Shown here: positions 1 through 8,758 of the stretch, in pieces
How positions within the stretch are numbered: the stretch's first letter is position 1
Layout: every line of letters starts with the position of its first letter
Origin: Micromonospora sp. WMMA1363
GTDB lineage: Bacteria; Actinomycetota; Actinomycetes; Mycobacteriales; Micromonosporaceae
DNA length: 64,000 nucleotides
Assembly (NCBI RefSeq): GCF_030345795.1
Contig: NZ_JAUALB010000001.1
Location: 863,001 to 927,000 of the forward strand
Reading direction: 5' to 3'
Position numbers and translations under genes: made by a program
Notes under the pieces: model-generated
Seen by the model: the letters and a program-made list of their open reading frames with translations, nothing else
The model's database searches: none
What the model was told of the DNA's origin: nothing

Positions 1-699
1 GCCGTCGCGTCGGCGACCGACCCGGCCCCGGTCCGGGTGGACGCCGACAACCTGACCCGCTACCTGGGCCGGCCGAAGCACACCCCGGAGTCGGCGGAGC
101 GGACGGCGGTCCCGGGAGTGGCCACCGGCCTGGCGGTCACCGGCGCCGGCGGTGACGTGCTCTTCATCGAGGCCACCAGCATGGACGGCGAGCCGGGGTT
201 GACCCTGACCGGTCAGCTCGGCGACGTGATGAAGGAGTCTGCGCACATCGCCCTGTCATACCTGCGGTCGAACGGGCGGCGACTGGGGCTGGACCCGAAC
301 GCGCTGGCCGGGCGGCGGATCCACCTGCACGTCCCGGCGGGCGCGGTGCCCAAGGACGGCCCCAGCGCCGGCATCACCATGGTCACCGCCCTGGCGTCGC
401 TGGCCAGCGGCCGGCCCGTCCGCCCCGAGTTCGGGATGACCGGTGAGGTGACCCTCTCCGGTCGGGTGCTGCCCATCGGTGGCGTGAAGCAGAAGCTGCT
501 CGCCGCGCACCGGGCGGGTCTGACCGAGGTGATCATCCCGAAGCGTAACGAGCCGGACCTCGACGACCTGCCGACCGAGGTGCGCGAGGCACTGACCGTG
601 CACACCCTCGCCGACGTCGCCGACGTGCTCGCCCTGGCGCTGCGCCCGGCCGACCTCGATCCGGCGCAGGACGGTCCGGCGTTGCTCACGGCGCGGTGA
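1..699 (+). CDS. lon: ATP-dependent Lon protease, C-terminal part
   Basis: The reading frame is open from base 1, so the gene starts before the window and only about 232 C-terminal residues are seen. They cover the end of the AAA+ lid and the whole S16 proteolytic domain. The catalytic serine lies in the motif PKDGPSAG (codon at 364-366). The dyad lysine is the second Lys of GGVKQK (codon at 493-495), 43 residues later, the same spacing as in E. coli Lon. Lon is a cytosolic hexameric protease that unfolds and degrades damaged and regulatory proteins. The family assignment is firm; the ATPase part cannot be checked here. It converges with the DEAD-box gene across about 220 bases. Confidence 0.95.
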   Translation, partial: AVASATDPAPVRVDADNLTRYLGRPKHTPESAERTAVPGVATGLAVTGAGGDVLFIEATSMDGEPGLTLTGQLGDVMKESAHIALSYLRSNGRRLGLDPNALAGRRIHLHVPAGAVPKDGPSAGITMVTALASLASGRPVRPEFGMTGEVTLSGRVLPIGGVKQKLLAAHRAGLTEVIIPKRNEPDLDDLPTEVREALTVHTLADVADVLALALRPADLDPAQDGPALLTAR

Positions 700-872
700 C
701 GGCAGTACCGCGAGGAGCGGCGACGTCTTCCGGCCGTACTCGAACCATGCTCGACAGCCACGAGAACGGGGGAGCGGGATCGGGGGCAGCGATGCCGGCA
801 GGTGCCAGTGGTCGGCGCCGACAACGTGGTCAGCGAAAACGTCGAGTAGCGACGCCGTCGTAGCCGAGTCGG

Positions 873-908
873 CGGGTGGGGCGAGTCACCGGTTGCCCGT
901 CCCACCCG
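873..908. terminator. weak hairpin between convergent genes
   Basis: Eight-base inverted arms (873-880 and 901-908) flank a 20-base loop between the convergent lon and helicase genes. There is no T tract. It could serve as a bidirectional terminator, but the support is weak. Confidence 0.25.
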
Positions 909-922
909 TTGACCCGGGCGGG

Positions 923-2686
923 TCAGGGCTGGTCGCGGCGCCGGTCACCGCGGTCGAACCGCCGGTCCCGGTCGCCGTCGCCGTCGCGGTCCCGGCGCAC
1001 CGTCGCCCTGCGACCCTTGATCGTGCTTCCCCGCAAGCCATTGATCACCTCGTCAGCCACCCCGGCCGGCACCTCCACCAGGGAGAACCGGTCGGCGATC
1101 TCGATCGAGCCGATGTCCCGCCCGCGCACCCCGGTCTCGCCGGTGATCGCACCCACCAGGTCCTGTGGCCGGACCCCGGCGCGCCGGCCCAGGCCGATGA
1201 AGACCTGCGTCGTACCCGTGCCCCGGGGCCGACCGCCGCCACGGCGTTCGCCGCGGCCCTCGTACCCAGGCCGGGCCGTCCTGGGCGCGCGGACCGCGAC
1301 CTGCGGGATCTCCTCCTCGTCCGCGGTGCCGGGGAGCGTGGCCTCGTGCGCCAGCCGCACCGCCGCGAGCGCCACCTCCATCAGGTCGAACTCGTCGCTC
1401 AGCGACTCGACGATCACGCGGAACGGTTCGAGGTCGTCCTCCAGCAGGCTCTCCCGCAGCGCGGCCTGCGTCAGCTCCAGCCGGCGCGTGCGCAGGTCCG
1501 CGACCGTGGGAATCTTGTCGATGGTGATCCGCTGACCGGTGACCCGCTCGATGGTCTTGAGCATCCGGTGCTCGCGTGGCTCGGCGAGGGTGATCGCCAC
1601 CCCCTCGCGGCCGGCGCGTCCGACCCGACCGATCCGGTGCACGTACGACTCGGGTGCCGACGGCACGTCGTAGTTGACGACGTGGCTGAGCTGCTCCACG
1701 TCCAAGCCCCGGGCCGCCACGTCGGTGGCCACCAGCAGGTCGGCGGTGCCGGCCCGCAGCCGCCCCATCACCCGGTCCCGCTGCTCCTGGCTCATCCCGC
1801 CGTGCAGCGCCTCGGCCCGGTACCCGCGGCCGTTCATCGTCTCGGTGAGCCGGTCGACCTCCTCCCGGCTGCGGCAGAAGACGATCGCCGCGGTGGGGGA
1901 CTCCACGTCCAGCACCCGCCCGAGCGCGGCCGGCTTGTGCGCCCGCGCCACCAGGTACGCGCTCTGCCGCACCCGGGGGGCCTCGCCGGCCACCGGCTGC
2001 TCGCGGGCGATGAGGATGCGCACCGGGTCGGTCAGGTGCGCGCGGGCCAGCCCGTCGATGCGGCTGGGCATCGTCGCCGAGAACAGCACTGTCTGCCGCT
2101 GCTCCGGCGCGTGCTCCAGGATCGCCTCGATGTCCTCGGCGAAGCCCATGTCCAGCATCTCGTCGGCCTCGTCCAGCACCACGGTGGCGAGATCGGTCAG
2201 GCGCAGGGTGCCCCGGGCGATGTGGTCCAGCGCACGGCCGGGGGTGGCCACCACGACGTCCACCCCTGCGTCCAGCGCACGCAGCTGCCGACCGATCGGC
2301 TGCCCGCCGTAGATCGGCAGGACCCGGGTACCGAGGTCCTTGCCGTAGCGGTGGAACGCCTCGGAGACCTGTACCGCCAGCTCCCGGGTCGGCACCAGCA
2401 CCAACGCCACCGGATCCCCGCCGGGACGGTCGTCCGGCAGCCGTTGCAGCAGCGGCAGTGCGAACGCCGCCGTCTTGCCGGTGCCGGTCGCCGCCTGCCC
2501 GAGCAGGTCCCGCCCGGCCAGCAGCGGCGGGATCGCCTCCCGCTGGATGGGGGTGGGCTCCTCGTAGCCGAGCGCGGACAGCGCGGCCAGCAGTTCGGCG
2601 CGCAGGCCGAGGTCGGCGAAGGCGGTCGCCTCGTCGCCCACGGGCGGTTCGGCGGGTGGATCGTGCCGTACGGGTGTGGAACTCAT
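923..2686 (-). CDS. DEAD-box ATP-dependent RNA helicase (DeaD/CsdA type)
   Basis: This 587-residue protein has all the helicase motifs: a Q motif (YEEPTPIQ, about residue 41), Walker A ATGTGKT with Lys71, DEAD at 172-175, SAT near 204 and HRIGRVGRAG near the end of the second RecA domain. After residue about 440 comes a DbpA/DeaD-like RNA-binding fold, then a short Arg/Asp-rich basic tail. Proteins of this shape unwind RNA duplexes in ribosome assembly and cold adaptation. It is a single gene, convergent with lon, and starts at an ATG after a short Arg-rich leader. The family is certain; the exact paralogue name is not. Confidence 0.95.
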   Translation of the reverse strand: MSSTPVRHDPPAEPPVGDEATAFADLGLRAELLAALSALGYEEPTPIQREAIPPLLAGRDLLGQAATGTGKTAAFALPLLQRLPDDRPGGDPVALVLVPTRELAVQVSEAFHRYGKDLGTRVLPIYGGQPIGRQLRALDAGVDVVVATPGRALDHIARGTLRLTDLATVVLDEADEMLDMGFAEDIEAILEHAPEQRQTVLFSATMPSRIDGLARAHLTDPVRILIAREQPVAGEAPRVRQSAYLVARAHKPAALGRVLDVESPTAAIVFCRSREEVDRLTETMNGRGYRAEALHGGMSQEQRDRVMGRLRAGTADLLVATDVAARGLDVEQLSHVVNYDVPSAPESYVHRIGRVGRAGREGVAITLAEPREHRMLKTIERVTGQRITIDKIPTVADLRTRRLELTQAALRESLLEDDLEPFRVIVESLSDEFDLMEVALAAVRLAHEATLPGTADEEEIPQVAVRAPRTARPGYEGRGERRGGGRPRGTGTTQVFIGLGRRAGVRPQDLVGAITGETGVRGRDIGSIEIADRFSLVEVPAGVADEVINGLRGSTIKGRRATVRRDRDGDGDRDRRFDRGDRRRDQP

Positions 2687-2797
2687 GCGTCAAGCCTTTC
2701 ATCACCGCCGCACGACCAGTCCGGCGGCCGGCACGTCACGACGATCGGTAGCCTGCCCGCCGACGTGCCGGCGGGCAGGCAAAACCGACGGGATGGG

Positions 2798-4990
2798 TCA
2801 GGCTCGGGTCAACTCCGGCTCGCGCTCGTTGGACGCGTCGGTGGTCGCGGGGTTGAGGCGGTGGTGGAGCTGGTCGCCCTCGACGTCGACGGCGGGGAGG
2901 AGCCGGTTGAGCCAGCCGGGTAGCCACCAGGCCGCACGCCCGAGCAACGTCATGGTAGCCGGGACGATGGTCATCCGGACGACGAGGGCGTCGATCAGGA
3001 CTCCGACGGCCAGCGCGAACCCCATCGTCTTGATGAACATGTCGTGGGAGGGTACGAAGCCGACGAAGACGGCCATCATGATGACGGCGGCGGCGGTGAC
3101 CACGCGGGCACCGTGCTGGAACCCGTTGACGACCGCCTGCCCGGCGGGGGCACCGTGAACGTACTCTTCCCGCATCCGGGTGACGAGGAAGACCTGGTAG
3201 TCCATGGCCAGCCCGAACACGATGCCGACCAGGAAGATGGGAATGACGCTCGGGGTGGGGCCGACCTGGTCGACGCCGACCACTTCTGCCAGCCAGCCCC
3301 ACTGGAACACCGCGACCACGGCGCCGAAGGTGGCGGCGACGGTGAGCAGGAATCCGAGGGTGGCCTTGACCGGGACCAGGACCGAGCGGAACACCAGCGT
3401 CAGCAGCAGGACGGCCAGGCCGATCACGAGCAGCAGGTAGGGCGGGAGCGCGCCGGTCAGCCGGTCGGACACGTCCTTCTGCAACGCGGTGTGCCCGGTG
3501 ACGGCTACCTCGGTCCCGAGATCCCGGCCCCGTAGGGCGGTGACGAGGCCGCTGGTGGCCTCGTCGGTGGGGCCGCTGGCCGGGATCACCTGAAGCAGCG
3601 CGGTGTCACCGGCGGCGTTGACCGCCGCCGGGCTGACCGCCGCCACGTTCGGCATGCCCGCGATCATGTCGGCGACCTGCCGCGCGGTCGCCTGGGCGTC
3701 GGCGCTGCCGGTCGTGTCGACCACGGCCAGGAGCGGGCCGTTGAAGCCCGGCCCGAAGCCCGCACTGAGCAGGTCGTACGCCTTGCGCTGGGTGGTCTGT
3801 GGCCCGGCCACGCCGTCGTCGGGCAGGGCGAGGCGCAGATCGGACGCGGGGATGGCGATGACGCCGAGGCCCACGACGGCGGCCAGCAGCGCCGTGACCG
3901 GGCGCCTGGTGACCAGGCGCGCCCAGCGTAGTCCCACGGTCGGCCGGTTCGGGGCGCTGCCCGCCTCGGGGTCGCGGGCACGGCGTCCGAGTACCCGACG
4001 ACCGGCGATGCCCAGCAGCGCCGGGAGCAGGGTCAGCGCGATGAGGACGGCGATCGCGACGGTGCCGGCGGCAGCAAGCCCCATCTGGGTGAGGAAGGGG
4101 ATGCCGACCACGGACAACCCGGCAAGGGAGATGATCACGGTGAGGCCGGCGAACACCACGGCTGAGCCGGCGGTGCCGACCGCGCGGCCGGCCGCCTCGC
4201 CCAGGTCACGTCCGGCAGCCAGTTCGTGCTGGTACCGCGAGACGATGAACAGCGCGTAGTCGATGGCGACCGCCAGCCCGATCATCAGGGCCAGTGCCGT
4301 GGCGTTCGAGGACACGTCCACGACGGCGGTGAGCGCGGTGATCCCGGCGATCCCGATCCCGATTCCGATGATCGCGGTCAGCAACGGCAGGCCGGCCGCT
4401 GCCAGCGAGCCGAAGGTGACCAGCAGGACGAGCGCGGCGACCCCGACGCCGATCACCTCGGTGGCACCGGTCTGCGCGGGGTCCTGTACCGCGTCACCAC
4501 CGACCTCGACGGTCAGCCCGGTGTCCCGGCCGTGCGCGGCGGCGTGGCGTAGCGCGTCCCGCGCGGCGTCGGTCATGTCGCCGAACTGCACCTGGTAGCT
4601 GACCTGGGCGTAGCCGACGGTGCCGGTCGGGTTGACCGCCCCCGCCGCGTACGGGTCCACCACGTGGGCGACCTGGGGCGCGCGCCGGAGCTCGGCGACG
4701 ACGTCGGAGACCGCGTTCTTGACCTGCGGATCGGTGAGCGTCCGCCCGTCGGGTGCGGCGAACACGATTCGCGCGGTGGCGCCGCCCGCGGCCGCTTCGG
4801 GGAACTTCTCCGTCAACTGGTCGATGGCCCGTTGTGACTCGGTCCCCGGAATTCTGAAGGAGTTGTCGACTGGCTCGGAAAGCGTGGCGGCGGCGACCCC
4901 GGTGGCCGCCAGCAACGCGATCCACAGTGCGACGAACACCCGCCGACGCCGAAACGACAGCCGGCCGAGGCGGTAGAGGAATGTTGCCAC
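2798..4990 (-). CDS. MMPL/RND-family membrane transporter
   Basis: The gene encodes 730 residues with two repeats of about six membrane spans and two large extracytoplasmic loops, the MMPL plan. Asp-Tyr pairs lie in the middle of helices in both halves (AVAIDYALFIVSRY and GLAMDYQVFLVTRM), as in proton-driven MmpL proteins. I start it at GTG 4990, because AGGAG sits about five bases upstream and the product then opens with a basic cytoplasmic end and the first helix. An ATG 23 codons further up (5059) gives an unusual soluble leader. Such proteins export lipids, small molecules or drugs; the substrate cannot be read from sequence. No TetR gene is adjacent, although this family often has one. 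Confidence 0.9.
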   Translation of the reverse strand: MATFLYRLGRLSFRRRRVFVALWIALLAATGVAAATLSEPVDNSFRIPGTESQRAIDQLTEKFPEAAAGGATARIVFAAPDGRTLTDPQVKNAVSDVVAELRRAPQVAHVVDPYAAGAVNPTGTVGYAQVSYQVQFGDMTDAARDALRHAAAHGRDTGLTVEVGGDAVQDPAQTGATEVIGVGVAALVLLVTFGSLAAAGLPLLTAIIGIGIGIAGITALTAVVDVSSNATALALMIGLAVAIDYALFIVSRYQHELAAGRDLGEAAGRAVGTAGSAVVFAGLTVIISLAGLSVVGIPFLTQMGLAAAGTVAIAVLIALTLLPALLGIAGRRVLGRRARDPEAGSAPNRPTVGLRWARLVTRRPVTALLAAVVGLGVIAIPASDLRLALPDDGVAGPQTTQRKAYDLLSAGFGPGFNGPLLAVVDTTGSADAQATARQVADMIAGMPNVAAVSPAAVNAAGDTALLQVIPASGPTDEATSGLVTALRGRDLGTEVAVTGHTALQKDVSDRLTGALPPYLLLVIGLAVLLLTLVFRSVLVPVKATLGFLLTVAATFGAVVAVFQWGWLAEVVGVDQVGPTPSVIPIFLVGIVFGLAMDYQVFLVTRMREEYVHGAPAGQAVVNGFQHGARVVTAAAVIMMAVFVGFVPSHDMFIKTMGFALAVGVLIDALVVRMTIVPATMTLLGRAAWWLPGWLNRLLPAVDVEGDQLHHRLNPATTDASNEREPELTRA

Positions 4991-5457
4991 AGGTACTCCT
5001 GTCTCAGGCAGTTCAACGGCGGGGTGGCTACGCCAGGACCGACGGAGCCGCTGGGTCACCGCGGTGCCGGGAGGCGTCGGCTATCGACGGGGCGTCCGCG
5101 TGATGGTGTGGGGGCGAGTGCGGTGCGTCGGGAGACTCGCGGTCGGGCACGCCGGTGCCGAGCTGGCGTCCGCCCGCACAGACCAGCTCGACCAGACGCG
5201 GGTTGGCTGGGCCGCCCGCCCACGTGCCGGGTGCTGACGTGTCGCACGGTGGCGGCCGTGGGCGGTAGCCTCGGATAGAGAGCACGGTCCGGGTCTGTCC
5301 CGGTTCGATTCGCGATCGTGGTGGCGATCGATCGGCCTATCTGTTCGCCGATCGGTCCATCTGTTCGTCGATCGACCGCGGTAGGATGAGCGGTGTCTTC
5401 GCGGAGGTGGCTACGGCTGGTCGAGCTCCGCGCGGATGGTGATCTTCCTGAGGTCCG
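4991..5457. other. 467-base gene-free stretch upstream of the MMPL gene
   Basis: I find no credible gene here; short open frames are Pro/Arg-rich and have no ribosome site. It must hold the MMPL promoter. The only structure seen is the 20-bp tandem repeat at 5329-5368. Confidence 0.5.
5329..5368. repeat. 20-bp direct tandem repeat, possible operator
   Basis: Two 20-base units, cgatcggcctatctgttcgc and cgatcggtccatctgttcgt, lie head to tail, and a third start (cgatcg) follows. They lie about 340 bases upstream of the MMPL start and just past the 3' end of the MDR operon. The period of two helical turns is typical of paired regulator sites; that role is inference. Confidence 0.45.
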
Positions 5458-6438
5458 TCAGACGGTGATGACGATCTTTCCCCGGGCGTGGCCTGCTTCG
5501 AGGTGGCGGATGGCCGCGGGAAGCTCGTTCAGCGGGTATGTCCGGTCGATGACCGGCGTGACCTTTCCGGATTCGAGAAGGTCGCGGACCGCCTCCAGGT
5601 CGTCCTTGGTCGGGCGGGCCAGGAAGGGAACGAGGCGCTGCCGTACGAACAGCGACAGCGCGAGCGCGTGGAGCATGCGGCCCAGGGGACCGACGACATG
5701 GCCGCCCGTGCCACCGATGGGGACGATTGTTCCCCGCGGGGTGAGGGCACGCAGGCACGCGGACAGCGGATGGTTCCCGACGTTGTCGAGGATGATGTCG
5801 TGGCGTCGTCCGCCGCGGGTGAAGTCCTCTTTGGTGTAGTCGATGACGTGGTCGGCGCCGATGGACCGGACCAGCTCGGCGTTCCTGGTGCTGCACACGC
5901 CGGTCACCTCGGCACCCAGCGCCTTGGCGATCTGCACCGCGAACGTCCCCACTCCGCCCGCCGCGCCGTTGACGAGGACCTGCTGACCGGGGCGCAACCG
6001 CCCGTGGTGACGAAGAGCCTGGTAGGCGGTGAGCGCCGCCACGGGCACGGACGCGGCCTGCTCGAACGTCAGGCCGACCGGTTTCAGCAGCACTCCGGCG
6101 TCGTGAGGCATGGTGACGTACTCGGCGAACGTTCCGGCGCGCTCCAGGTTCCGGCAGCCGAACACCTCGTCTCCCACCCGCAGCGTGGTGACGTTCCTGC
6201 CCACCGCCTCGACGCGCCCTGCCAGATCGAGGCCCAGCTCGTTCGCCTTGGGGCGGGACAGCCCGCCCCGCAGCCGCACGAGGTACGGCGTGCCCCTCAT
6301 CAAGTGCCAGTCCGCGGGGTTGACCGAGGCTGCCCGCACGCGGATCAGCACGTCGTCGGCACCGACGGTGGGCATGCCGAGGTCCTGAAACGTGAGGACC
6401 TCGGGCGGGCCGTACGTGTAGAAGCGGATGCCTTCCAT
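5458..6438 (-). CDS. NAD(P)-dependent MDR oxidoreductase, quinone-reductase-like
   Basis: This 326-residue protein of the medium-chain dehydrogenase/reductase superfamily has a GroES-like N-terminal half (residues 1-130) and a Rossmann half with the motif GAAGGVG at 158-164. It lacks the structural-zinc cysteine cluster, as in quinone oxidoreductase and zinc-less enoyl reductase types. The expected reaction is NADPH-dependent reduction of a quinone or an activated double bond. It begins 10 bases after the upstream 93-residue gene, with AGAGGGAC before ATG, and is the last gene of a three-gene operon headed by an ArsR-type regulator. It is probably controlled by that repressor. Confidence 0.88.
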   Translation of the reverse strand: MEGIRFYTYGPPEVLTFQDLGMPTVGADDVLIRVRAASVNPADWHLMRGTPYLVRLRGGLSRPKANELGLDLAGRVEAVGRNVTTLRVGDEVFGCRNLERAGTFAEYVTMPHDAGVLLKPVGLTFEQAASVPVAALTAYQALRHHGRLRPGQQVLVNGAAGGVGTFAVQIAKALGAEVTGVCSTRNAELVRSIGADHVIDYTKEDFTRGGRRHDIILDNVGNHPLSACLRALTPRGTIVPIGGTGGHVVGPLGRMLHALALSLFVRQRLVPFLARPTKDDLEAVRDLLESGKVTPVIDRTYPLNELPAAIRHLEAGHARGKIVITV

Positions 6439-6448
6439 GATGTCCCTC

Positions 6449-6730
6449 TCATTCCACGCTGCGCAGTAGTTGTTCGATCGACGTTGTACGTGCCCGCAGT
6501 TCGGCCAGGTCGGCGGCTGTTCGCTGCTGGGCGTCGAGGGTGTTCTCGGCGAGTTGCTCGTAACGGTGCACGAGCTGACGCAGATCGTCCGTCTGGGCGG
6601 CGGCCTGCTTCTCCTTGCGGGTTTCGAACAGGCCGAGAATGACCATCGCGACCAGGAAGGCCGCCACGACGACCACGACGAGCAGGAAGATCGCCGATGG
6701 CCAGGACATTTCCCCTCCGAAAGGGTCCAT
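6449..6730 (-). CDS. small membrane protein with coiled-coil tail
   Basis: The product has 93 residues: one strongly hydrophobic helix (about residues 12-34, Val/Ala-rich), then a charged heptad-like tail ending in Leu-Leu. It resembles the small single-span proteins that often follow ArsR-like regulators in actinomycetes, but I cannot name a function. Its ATG overlaps the regulator stop codon (TGATG), so the two are translationally coupled. A later start at Met8 (MSWPSA) is equally possible. It may present or tether the partner proteins at the membrane, which is inference. Confidence 0.75.
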   Translation of the reverse strand: MDPFGGEMSWPSAIFLLVVVVVAAFLVAMVILGLFETRKEKQAAAQTDDLRQLVHRYEQLAENTLDAQQRTAADLAELRARTTSIEQLLRSVE

Positions 6731-7080
6731 CAGGTTGACTCCTTGGGCGCGGGACCCTTCTCCGGGTCCGACCTGGTGAGGGTCTTGACCGCCTCGGCTA
6801 CCGCCGACGCGGTCAGGTGCAGACTGAAGTCGGTGACTTCGTAGTACTTCATGGCCTTACCGTCCTCAGAGAGCTCCAGGCGGCCGGCGATCAGGCCCGC
6901 GGCTTCCAGCCGCCGCAAGTGCATGTGTAGGAGCGGACGACTCACTCCGATCTCGCGGGCCAGATGGCTCACGTAGTCGCGGCTGCCGGCCAACGTCGCG
7001 ACGATGCGCAGTCGTATCGGGTTGGCCAGCGCCGCCAGTATCTCGACCAGGTCGTCTCCGGTCGGCCCGCTTGCTGTCAC
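6730..7080 (-). CDS. ArsR/winged-helix transcriptional regulator
   Basis: The 116-residue product has a winged helix-turn-helix in residues 10-85: LANPIRLRIVATLAG opens the fold, and the recognition region is around SHLAREIGVSRPLLHMHLRRLE. There is no ArsR metal-site cysteine pair, so it probably senses something other than arsenite-type metals. Start is GTG 7080, with AAGGGG four bases upstream. A near-perfect 30-bp palindrome lies directly upstream (7089-7118), as expected for autorepression of this regulator / membrane protein / MDR oxidoreductase operon. Confidence 0.88.
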   Translation of the reverse strand: MTASGPTGDDLVEILAALANPIRLRIVATLAGSRDYVSHLAREIGVSRPLLHMHLRRLEAAGLIAGRLELSEDGKAMKYYEVTDFSLHLTASAVAEAVKTLTRSDPEKGPAPKEST

Positions 7081-7088
7081 AAGACCCC

Positions 7089-7118
7089 TTCACGTGTAAG
7101 AACTCTCTTACATGTGAA
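7089..7118. promoter_or_regulatory. palindromic operator upstream of the ArsR-type gene
   Basis: Thirteen-base arms, ttcacgtgtaaga and tcttacatgtgaa, flank the spacer actc with a single mismatch. The site is AT-rich against its surroundings and ends nine bases before the GTG start of the regulator, so a bound dimer would block ribosome-site transcription and the promoter. This is the likely autorepressor site. Confidence 0.8.
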
Positions 7119-7159
7119 AACCGTAGCATCCGCAGTTCGTGTCGACAATGGGGGCCGCG

Positions 7160-8257
7160 GCGCCGTCGCGGCGACTACCCGATCGGCTGGACCGGTGTCG
7201 GTGCGGTGGCCTGCGGTGCCCTCGCGGGTGCGGTCGGCGCGGCGGTCCCCGGCTACATGAACGGCGAGCGCGGCTGGGGCCTGGCCGGCGATGCCGCGCT
7301 GGGTGGTCTCTTCGGTGCGGTCGGCGGCGGCCTCAGCTCCATCGCCGGTCAGGCGCTCGGCGCCGGGTTCCGGGCACTCGGCGGAGGCATGCGGGCGGCC
7401 GGCAGCAGAGCGGTCAGCGCTGGCATGGCGGAGGCCCGCAGCATCGGCCGGGGCCTGGTTGGCAAGGGCTGCCGCAACAGCTTCACCCGTCAACCGGGGT
7501 CTTGATGGCCGACGGCAGTCGCAAGGCGATCAGCGAGGTCAGGGTCGGCGACAGGGTGCTTGCCACCGACCCAACCACCGGCCGGCCCGAGGCACGTGCC
7601 GTCACCGCTCTCATCGTCGGCTCGGGCAGCAAGAACCTCGTCGAGGTCACCATCGACACCGATGGCGATCTGGGCAACCAGACGGCCAAGCTGACCGCCA
7701 CCGACGGCCATCCCTTCTGGATCGACAGCGAGGGCCGCTGGGCAGCGGCGAAGGACCTCAAGCCCGGGTACGCCTTCGAGACAGCAGATCACCGTCCGGT
7801 CACGGTGGTCGCCCTCCGTAAGTGGACCGAGCAACAGAAGGTCCACAACCTGACCGTCGACGGCCTCCACACGTACTATGTGATCGCCGGCGAGACTCAA
7901 GTACTTGTCCACAACTGCGGCTGGGCTAGTCCTTCAGACTTGAAACCCGTGCACCGCATTTCCGGCGACTCGTCGACAAAGAACGTAGCTAGACTCGGCA
8001 AAGATGTGCGAGCTGGTACTTTCGACTGGGGGCAGAGTCCTTTGTCGGTCGTTCGGCACGAAGGCACGACCTACGTACTCGATGGTCATCACCGCCTAGC
8101 TGCCGCCAAATGGGTCGGAGTGGGGCGCGTAGGAATCCGCGACGTTACCGATGAACTTCTCAACGGTGGCTTCCGGGGCTACAAGGATATGGCGGACGTC
8201 CTGGATACGGCGTCTCGATTCCAAGGAAATCGACTAAACCCCTACAAGCTGAGGTGA
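7160..8257 (+). pseudogene. truncated, frameshifted polymorphic toxin: Hint domain plus ParB-like toxin domain
   Basis: The first frame (about 7160-7489) encodes a Gly/Ala-rich pre-toxin segment typical of the C-terminal part of RHS/YD-repeat or large secreted toxins. It runs into the Hint start Cys (codon 7470-7472, C-R-N-S-F). The frame then breaks in a CCC run at 7486-7488. Restoring one C gives T-P-S-T-G-V-L-M-A-D-G, the normal Hint opening, and links it to the second frame. That frame has the Hint His block (TDGHPFW), the terminal VHNC cleavage motif (7907-7918) and then about 113 residues with LDGHHRLAAAK, a ParB-like nuclease fold. The large N-terminal secretion and repeat part is absent: similarity begins only about 40 bases past the ArsR operator. 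Probably a displaced toxin tip. Confidence 0.78.
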
Positions 8258-8263
8258 CGAAGT

Positions 8264-8668
8264 ATGTCGCGCGAGGTTTTGAGGACCATTGAGGACGCAG
8301 TCCGCCAGTTCTACTCAGCTAAGGCCCTGGTGGGGGCAGTCTTAGGGGTCACGTCGGCGTCGGAACTCACGGAGCGGGTTCTCCGGGACGAGGTCGTCCG
8401 TCATGGGCACTGCCGAGGCCTCGAGTACAACGTTCACGGCGTCGGGTACACCGTCGTGCTGCCGGGAGGCGCACCGGTGCATATCGACAGTTTGGGCGAT
8501 AGCGATGGTTTCACCGTTTATGACATCAGGGCCTATTTGGAAGGAATTAAAGAAGTCGCCCCGGCAATTGATGAGATACGCCTTGCGTGCGACCAATTCG
8601 CAAATAGGGGAATGATCGCTAGGGTTGATCGAGTCACGTACGGTCTTATTCCTCGGTCTGCGGAATGA
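8264..8668 (+). CDS. putative immunity protein for the adjacent ParB-like toxin
   Basis: This 134-residue soluble protein starts six bases after the toxin stop with GAGGTGACGAAGT before ATG. It has no signal peptide or membrane helix, is acidic and mixed alpha/beta in character, and I recognise no domain. Its DNA is clearly less G+C-rich than its neighbours (for example around 8540-8620), a usual mark of transferred toxin-immunity cargo. Position right behind a Hint-toxin is the basis for calling it immunity; this is inference from genome context, not from sequence similarity. Confidence 0.6.
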   Translation: MSREVLRTIEDAVRQFYSAKALVGAVLGVTSASELTERVLRDEVVRHGHCRGLEYNVHGVGYTVVLPGGAPVHIDSLGDSDGFTVYDIRAYLEGIKEVAPAIDEIRLACDQFANRGMIARVDRVTYGLIPRSAE

Positions 8669-8758
8669 TCGTCGCTTATGGAGGCCGGAAGGACTTGTGC
8701 GCCTGATGCCCTGGCACGGTAGGCCCGATGTTTCGCGGCGAGAAGGGCTGAACGTGAA

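Noticed and set aside
893-2923. Long open frame on the plus strand across the helicase gene
   Set aside because: It is antisense to a gene with all DEAD-box motifs and has the His/Pro/Arg-rich composition of a high-G+C shadow frame.
5488-6642. Plus-strand frame of 384 codons opposite the MDR oxidoreductase
   Set aside because: Shadow of a gene with clear Rossmann and GroES-like motifs.
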